Positions 7,301-10,887 of a DNA stretch of 10,887 nt are shown here, one piece after another. The stretch lies in assembly GCA_963736685.1 (NCBI GenBank), contig CAVTPZ010000026.1, positions 1 through 10,887 on the forward strand, read 5' to 3'. The position numbers were made by a program, and so were the translations under genes. This DNA comes from DASUPK01 sp963736685. Lineage in GTDB: Bacteria; Actinomycetota; Thermoleophilia; Solirubrobacterales; 70-9. Below the pieces are notes generated by a model. The model did not search any database, had not been told where the DNA came from, and saw only the letters and a list, made by a program, of their open reading frames with translations. Numbering within the stretch: the stretch's first letter is position 1; each line of letters opens with the position of its first letter.

Positions 7301-8673
7301 ACGCGCTGCGGGGGATGCGCGTTCTGCTCGACGGCAGGATCGACGAGGCGGAGCGGCTGGCCGAGCAGGCTCGGAGGGCCGGCGACAGGGCCGAGCAGGC
7401 GATCTCCCAGCAGTACTACGGAATCCAGATGATCCAGATCCGGAGCATGCAGGGCCGCGGCGAGGAGCTCTTGCCGAGAGTCCGTGAGCTGGCGGAGGAG
7501 TTCCCCGGGATCCCGGCCTGGCGCGTCGGCGTGGTCACCCTCGCGGCGCGCTGCGGCGACCTGGAGCTGGCCCGTCGGGAGCTCGAGCGCTTCGCCGGCG
7601 ATGACTTCTCGGCGATCCCCACGGACGCCAACTGGTTCACCGCGATGAGCCTGCTGGGCGAGGCCATCGCGCTGGTCGGCGACGAGAGGCGAGCACCCCT
7701 GGCCTACGAGGCGCTTCTTCCCTACGAGGGGCTGATCATCGTGGTGGCCCGCGCCGCCGGCTGCAACGGCCCGGTCGACCGCGTCCTCGGTTTGCTCGCC
7801 AGGGTCATGGGGCGGCAGGACGACGCCGAGCGGCACCTGCGCAACGCGGTCGAGATCGCCACGGGGATGGGCGACCGGCCCGGATTGGCGCTCTGCGGGC
7901 TGTCCCTCGCGGAGATGCTCTTGGCCCGCGACGCGCCGGACGACCGCAAGCACGCCCAGGAGATGCTCTCCACGGTGCTCTCCACTGCCCGTGAGATGGG
8001 GGCGCGCTGGATCGTCGACCGAGCGCTCGGGGATCGCCTCGACGCTCAGGGGTTGAGCGGCGTCGACGTGACCACGTCGATCGACGACATGGTCTCCGCC
8101 CTCGAGGAGGAGCGGCCGGACATGCGGGCCCACGCCGCGCCGGACGGGACGGTCGCGATCCTGTTCAGCGACATCGAGGACTCGACGGTGCTCACGGAGA
8201 GGCTCGGCGACGAGCGCTGGCTCGAGGTGCTACGCGGTCACAACGCGATCTTCCGCGAGCAGATCTCTCGCCACGACGGCTACGAGGTGAAGAGCCAGGG
8301 CGACGGCTTCATGCTCGCCTTCCCCGATCCCTGCGAGGCGCTCGAGTGCGCGATCGACGTGCAGCGCGCCTTCGCGGAGCGCGAGCAGGCGGGGGAGGGC
8401 GAGTCGCTCCGGGTGCGGATGGGCCTCCACACGGGCGAGGTGATCTCCGAGGAGGGCGATTACTTCGGCAAGAACGTGATCCTCGCCGCACGGATCGCCG
8501 CCGAGGCGCTGGGCGGCGAGATCCTCGTCTCCGAGGAGCTGCGCGACGCAGCGTCTTCCGGCAACGGGAACGGCCTGCGCTTCGACGACGGCCGGGAGCT
8601 CGAGCTGAAGGGACTGGCCGGGAGCCATCGGGTTTTCCGCGCCGAGTGGGCCGCCCAGGAGACGGCGGCCTGA
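4357..8673 (+). CDS. zinc-ribbon / Ser-Thr kinase / AAA ATPase / TPR / class III cyclase fusion
   Basis: A single intact 1438-residue protein. Domains seen: zinc ribbon (Cys3, Cys6, Cys17, Cys20); kinase about 50-310, with glycine loop GQGGRKRVY (57-65), HRDLKPAN (172-179), DFG (192-194) and PPE (217-219); AAA_16/STAND ATPase about 333-690, with FVGRERE, Walker A GEPGIGKT (363-370) and Walker B VIVLDDLHWAD (477-487); TPR-like helices about 690-1245; cyclase about 1264-1432. The cyclase has metal Asp1272 and Asp1316, substrate Lys1312 and Asp1368, and transition-state Arg1379. Oddities: the VAIK lysine is Ala79, with Lys62 in the loop; the cyclase transition-state Asn is Ile1375. Known: related multidomain regulators occur in actinobacteria and Chloroflexi, with little characterisation. 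No membrane segment is seen, so it is probably cytosolic. The ATG at 4357 is chosen because the zinc ribbon starts at its second codon; an upstream GTG at 4330 would cover the candidate -10. What it senses, phosphorylates or cyclises is unknown. Confidence 0.9.
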   Translation: MRCPSCGNENRENARFCDSCGAELNAQPATAEPRPESLPADVPAEIAGRYRVRRFLGQGGRKRVYLSDDTVSGTEVAVALFDTEGVGASIQARARREAEAMRKLGDHPQVVTVLDTGEEDGNPFIVSRYMPGGDVEGLLAAAGGHLEVERAVEIAADVTRALEHAHARGVVHRDLKPANVWIDDDGHARLGDFGLATTEARSRVAGGTLVGTVAYLPPEQALGEAAGPGSDLYSLGALLYEMLTGQPPFPGDDAVSIISQHLHADPVPPSRHNDEVPEALDRAVIRLLAKQPDDRPANASEARDGIVAALAEQPDETAEERPANPLESLAGGVFVGRERELEQLREAVDSALAGRGSLQLLVGEPGIGKTRASEELATYARVSGARVYWGRCREDEGAPAYWPWVQAVRAYARDADPVALAWQLGAGAAEVAQLVPEVAEKLDVEPARGLDSEEARFRLFDSVTSLLLAAARDRPIVIVLDDLHWADEPSLLLLRFAARELPSSGLLILGTYRDVELGRHHPLARMLGEMSGIEGSGRIPLRGLSVAAVERYIEMTAGTPAPPGLANAVQEQTDGNPFFVGEVVRLLASEGKLSSGGSAAELEIPQGVREVVGRRLDRLSEDANEALRVAAVIGRDFDRELVWRVAQLEPQQLMKAADEAVAERLVTDLGEGHYSFAHALVRDTLYEELSPPKRSALHERAGLAIEEMCGGNVDERLGELAHHFLAAAPRGDLAKAIDYAQRAGEQDMEQLAYEDAVDVYGRALEVLELMDDPDEGLDCSLLLSLGGAEAKSARVADARSAFERAAESARRLDDTDSLVGAAIGIAMMSDAGRLDQQLLVLLDEALERIGPERTARRAALLSAKSAEVYWESNDISLSSELVDEAIEIAREVDAPTTLAAALHRKIFIPTGPEAARERMAIADEMLELGQRCGDREAVLRGHAYRLWSYLELGDVAAVERELNHYARLAEELRMPEHSWHTYALRGMRVLLDGRIDEAERLAEQARRAGDRAEQAISQQYYGIQMIQIRSMQGRGEELLPRVRELAEEFPGIPAWRVGVVTLAARCGDLELARRELERFAGDDFSAIPTDANWFTAMSLLGEAIALVGDERRAPLAYEALLPYEGLIIVVARAAGCNGPVDRVLGLLARVMGRQDDAERHLRNAVEIATGMGDRPGLALCGLSLAEMLLARDAPDDRKHAQEMLSTVLSTAREMGARWIVDRALGDRLDAQGLSGVDVTTSIDDMVSALEEERPDMRAHAAPDGTVAILFSDIEDSTVLTERLGDERWLEVLRGHNAIFREQISRHDGYEVKSQGDGFMLAFPDPCEALECAIDVQRAFAEREQAGEGESLRVRMGLHTGEVISEEGDYFGKNVILAARIAAEALGGEILVSEELRDAASSGNGNGLRFDDGRELELKGLAGSHRVFRAEWAAQETAA
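8657..8661 (+). promoter_or_regulatory. ribosome binding site deciding a CTG start
   Basis: AGGAG, within the last codons of the kinase-cyclase gene, lies eight bases before the CTG at 8670, which is ideal spacing. No comparable site precedes the other in-frame candidates (GTG at 8646, TTG at 8703). Confidence 0.55.
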
Positions 8674-9269
8674 TCGAGGAATTCGTCACGCATACGATCG
8701 AGTTGCCGAGCGGCGAGCTTCGCGTGCTGCAGCCCGCCGACGCCGCCGAGATCCCGGACGACCACCAGGTCGAATGGGCTCCGCTCGCGCCCTACTGGTC
8801 AGTGCTCTGGCGCAGCGGCGTGGCGCTGGCGCGCGAGCTCGACAGCGAGGACCTGGCGGGCAAGCGGGTGGTCGAGCTCGGCTGCGGGCTGGCCATTCCG
8901 AGCCTCGCCGCCGCCCGCGCCGGGGCGGAGGTGATCGCAACCGATGGCGACATCGATGCCCTGGCGGTGGTCAGGCGAAACGCGGAGGAGAACTCCGTCG
9001 AGCTGGAGACCGCGGCCGTCGACTGGGCGGACCCGAACGAGCTGGTCGATCGCGGCCCCTTCGATTTCGCGCTCGCATCAGATGTGCTCTACGAACGGCC
9101 CGGTGTGGCGATGCTGCTGAACCTGCTGCCGCGCCTGGCGCCGGTGGCCTGGGTCGCCGACCCCGGCCGTCCGGCGGCCGAGGCCTTCTTCGAGCAGGCG
9201 TACAGGCGGTGGCCGATCGAATCTCACGTCCGCGGCGTCGTCCAGCTGCATCGAATTCTGCTGCACTGA
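8670..9269 (+). CDS. class I SAM-dependent methyltransferase, METTL21/ETFBKMT-like
   Basis: A 199-residue protein if started at CTG 8670; GTG 8646 would add eight residues. Seen: EWAPLAPYWSVLW (35-47), the pre-SAM aromatic block; motif I VVELGCGLAIPSLAAARAG (67-85); acidic motif II ATD (Asp92); and ASDVLYE (136-142), containing the D-x-x-Y post-motif typical of the Methyltransf_16 lysine methyltransferases (METTL21 group, ETF-beta methyltransferase). Known: that family mostly methylates lysines of proteins; small-molecule methylation cannot be excluded. It is about the size of bacterial members, cytosolic, with no signal sequence. The start shares CTGA with the stop of the kinase-cyclase gene, so the two are probably translationally coupled. 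No ETF genes lie in the window, and the substrate is unknown. Confidence 0.8.
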   Translation: MIEEFVTHTIELPSGELRVLQPADAAEIPDDHQVEWAPLAPYWSVLWRSGVALARELDSEDLAGKRVVELGCGLAIPSLAAARAGAEVIATDGDIDALAVVRRNAEENSVELETAAVDWADPNELVDRGPFDFALASDVLYERPGVAMLLNLLPRLAPVAWVADPGRPAAEAFFEQAYRRWPIESHVRGVVQLHRILLH

Positions 9270-9282
9270 GGCATACTCAGCC

Positions 9283-9289
9283 GGGAGGG
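9283..9289 (+). promoter_or_regulatory. ribosome binding site for the NlpC/P60-like gene
   Basis: GGGAGGG ends seven bases before the GTG at 9297, within the 27-base gap after the methyltransferase stop. It supports GTG 9297 as the start. Confidence 0.6.
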
Positions 9290-9296
9290 CCGGGAC

Positions 9297-10076
9297 GTGC
9301 TCTGGAAACTCCATAGACACATTCGCGCCGTGGTCGTGATCGCGGCGATCGCAGTGCTCGCCGCGGCCGCGGCTGCTTTCGCCGTGCCGAAGATCACGGG
9401 AGGCTCGAAGTCGTCCGCGGACAAGCTGGCTGACACAAAGCTCGCGCCGGAGCCGTGGGCGGCCGACCCGCAGTACAGGCCGGGAGCCCAATCCCCGACC
9501 ACCACGACGACGGAGGCCAAGCCCGCTCCGAAGGCCCCGATCGACCCCAAGACGGGACTGCCGGCGGCCTCCGCCGGCAGCAACGGCTCCTTCGCACCGC
9601 CTTCCCCGGCGGAGCGCAAGCGCGTCTACACCGCGACGCACCCGGTCGGCGGCAACGACTCGGCGCTGCTGCTCAACAGGACCGCGCTTGCCCCACCATC
9701 GGCGCCTGACCCGATCAGGGCGATGATCAGCGCCGCGAACCTGATCGTCGGTCAGCCCTACGTCTGGGGTGGGGGGCACGCCTCGTTCCAGTCGAAGGGC
9801 TACGACTGCTCGGGCGCCGTCAGCTACGCGCTGGCCGGCGCGGGTTTGCTCCAGACGCCCCTGACCTCAGGCGCGTTCATGGGCTACGGCGAGCCCGGCC
9901 CGGGGCAGTGGCTGACCATCTACGCGAGCCCGACCCACGTCTACGCGGTGATCGCCGGCCTGCGCTGGGACACCGTGGGCGACGCGCGCGGCTCCGGCCC
10001 GCGCTGGCATCCGTACGACGCCTATCCGAGCGGCTTCGTCGCCCGCCACGTCCCCGGGCTCTTGACGGCACTCTAG
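9297..10076 (+). CDS. membrane-anchored NlpC/P60-like peptidoglycan hydrolase
   Basis: A 259-residue protein. Seen: a basic start (KLHRHIR), then one hydrophobic Ala/Val-rich segment (about 11-30) acting as signal anchor or signal peptide. A low-complexity Pro/Thr/Ala linker with a run of five threonines (about 50-105) follows, typical of a wall-spanning spacer. The catalytic domain starts near 138, with GQPYVWGGGHASF and GYDCSGAVSYAL giving the nucleophile Cys171. His214 in SPTHVYAVI is the likely second catalytic residue; the third could be His238. Known: NlpC/P60 cysteine peptidases cleave stem-peptide bonds of peptidoglycan outside the membrane. The spacing after the His is not the textbook HxGIYxG pattern, so this is a divergent subgroup and the exact bond cleaved is uncertain. 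It is preceded by a good ribosome binding site and lies nine bases before the next gene. Confidence 0.8.
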   Translation: MLWKLHRHIRAVVVIAAIAVLAAAAAAFAVPKITGGSKSSADKLADTKLAPEPWAADPQYRPGAQSPTTTTTEAKPAPKAPIDPKTGLPAASAGSNGSFAPPSPAERKRVYTATHPVGGNDSALLLNRTALAPPSAPDPIRAMISAANLIVGQPYVWGGGHASFQSKGYDCSGAVSYALAGAGLLQTPLTSGAFMGYGEPGPGQWLTIYASPTHVYAVIAGLRWDTVGDARGSGPRWHPYDAYPSGFVARHVPGLLTAL

Positions 10077-10085
10077 GCTTCCGCG

Positions 10086-10887
10086 ATGTTTTCGGCTCTT
10101 CTGGCGGGGGCCCTGATCGTCGCCGCCTCGCTGCTCCTCGGCTCCGCGGTCATGGCGATCGCGGGCCTGCCGCGCCATTCCCCGGTGGGGCCGGCGGCCG
10201 GGATCTCGGCGCTGCTCGTGATCTGTGGGATCGCGGTCAAGCTGCCCGGCCATGCGGTCACGGCGGCCGCGGTCACCGGTGTGGCCCTGATCGGCTGCTT
10301 CGTGGTCTTCGCCCGCACCCGCCTACCGGCCGGAACCGTGCGGATCGGGGCGATCGTCGCCGTGATCGGGGCGGCGCTGGTCGTGGCGATCCCCTTCGCC
10401 ACGAGCGGCCGGGTCGGGATCCTCGGCCAGGGGCTCGTCAACGACGACATGGCCTCGCACCTGCTCTTCACGGAGTGGATCAGCTCGCACGCGGGCCCGA
10501 CGCCGGACCTGATCAAGGACGGCTACCCGCTCGGCCCCCACGCGATCGTCGCCGCGGTCTCGAAGGTGAGCGGAGCGAGCCTGATCGAGGGCTTCGCCGG
10601 GCTGACCGGCGCGATCGCTGTCCTCCTCGCGCTGACCGCCTACGGCGTCCTCGGCGGCATCCGCGGTTGGCTGCGGGTGCCGGCCGCCGTGCTGGCCGCG
10701 AGCCCGTACCTCGCCGCCGCCTATCTCGCGCAGGGCGCGTTCAAGGAGCCGCTCCTCGCGCTGGCGCTGCTCGGCTTCACGCTCGGGTTGCCGGCCCTGC
10801 GGGGGATCTGGTCGGGTACCGGCGGATCGGCGAGGGCCGCCATCCCCCTGGGCGTGATCGCCGCCGGCACGATCTACAACTACAGCT
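10086..10887 (+). CDS. polytopic membrane protein, possibly GT-C glycosyltransferase, 3'-partial
   Basis: The ATG at 10086 opens a frame that stays open to the window edge (267 codons so far). Seen: strongly hydrophobic segments near residues 3-25, 36-52, 58-76, 85-104, 165-190, 197-215 and 221-240, with a further one starting near 250. Between the fourth and fifth is a polar loop with VNDDMASHLLFTEW (Asp120, Asp121, His125) and GYPLGPHAIVA. GAFKEPLLAL follows later. Known: GT-C lipid-linked-sugar glycosyltransferases carry an acidic motif in the first large extracytoplasmic loop and have many transmembrane helices; this layout fits, so GT-C is my best guess, not a firm call. The gene lies nine bases after the NlpC/P60-like stop and may share its transcript, consistent with envelope biogenesis. 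The Shine-Dalgarno is weak. The end is outside the window. Confidence 0.65.
   Translation, partial: MFSALLAGALIVAASLLLGSAVMAIAGLPRHSPVGPAAGISALLVICGIAVKLPGHAVTAAAVTGVALIGCFVVFARTRLPAGTVRIGAIVAVIGAALVVAIPFATSGRVGILGQGLVNDDMASHLLFTEWISSHAGPTPDLIKDGYPLGPHAIVAAVSKVSGASLIEGFAGLTGAIAVLLALTAYGVLGGIRGWLRVPAAVLAASPYLAAAYLAQGAFKEPLLALALLGFTLGLPALRGIWSGTGGSARAAIPLGVIAAGTIYNYS

Noticed and set aside
5164..8133. Very long minus-strand open frame (about 989 codons) opposite the signalling gene
   Set aside because: It lies wholly antisense to a gene with clear domains and has a composition typical of reverse readings of GC-rich codons, with no recognisable motif.
9272..9277. CATACT as a -10 box for the NlpC/P60-like gene
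   Set aside because: No -35 is found at suitable spacing, and short gaps on both sides make read-through from upstream the simpler view.
9266..9280. Inverted repeat CTGAG-gcata-CTCAG at the methyltransferase stop as a terminator
   Set aside because: The stem is only five base pairs with no T-run, and the ribosome binding site for the next gene follows at once.
9478..9620. Linker with a run of five Thr codons as a repeat element
   Set aside because: It is low-complexity coding sequence for a Pro/Thr/Ala wall linker, with no repeating DNA unit.

Overview
This is a very GC-rich, gene-dense stretch of bacterial chromosome. The GC-biased third codon positions, GTG/CTG starts, short 'GTGA'-type gene overlaps and the protein families (zinc-ribbon/kinase/ATPase/cyclase fusion, alanine-rich NlpC/P60-like protein, YpfJ-type zinc peptidase) suggest an actinobacterium, most plausibly of the Thermoleophilia (Solirubrobacterales/Gaiellales). 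That placement rests on recognised sequence style, not on a marker gene. I see no tRNA, rRNA, CRISPR array, transposase or phage gene, and no gene-free stretch over 300 bases.

Left part (1-3690, plus strand). The window opens inside a YpfJ-like neutral zinc metallopeptidase gene. A sphingosine-1-phosphate-lyase-like PLP enzyme follows, then an FGGY-family sugar kinase whose GTG start overlaps the lyase stop. The lyase and kinase look like one translationally coupled unit, possibly a 'phosphorylate, then retro-aldol cleave' pair. Convergent to them, on the minus strand (3680-4274), is a GNAT acetyltransferase. The peptidase, the lyase and the acetyltransferase each need exactly one reading-frame correction, near 335, 1303 and 4217. 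Everything to the right is uninterrupted.

Middle (4275-8673). A short divergent promoter region has leaderless-type -10 boxes facing both ways and a 15-base perfect palindrome between them. It drives a 1438-residue signalling protein: zinc ribbon, Ser/Thr kinase domain, AAA/STAND ATPase, TPR-like helical array and class III nucleotide cyclase. The kinase lacks the usual VAIK lysine but has a lysine where WNK kinases carry their relocated one. The cyclase lacks the transition-state asparagine.

Right part (8670-10887, plus strand). A METTL21/ETFBKMT-like methyltransferase is probably started by a CTG codon that overlaps the upstream TGA and has a well-spaced Shine-Dalgarno. Next come a membrane-anchored NlpC/P60-like cell-wall hydrolase and, nine bases later, the beginning of a polytopic membrane protein, possibly a GT-C glycosyltransferase, which runs off the window.
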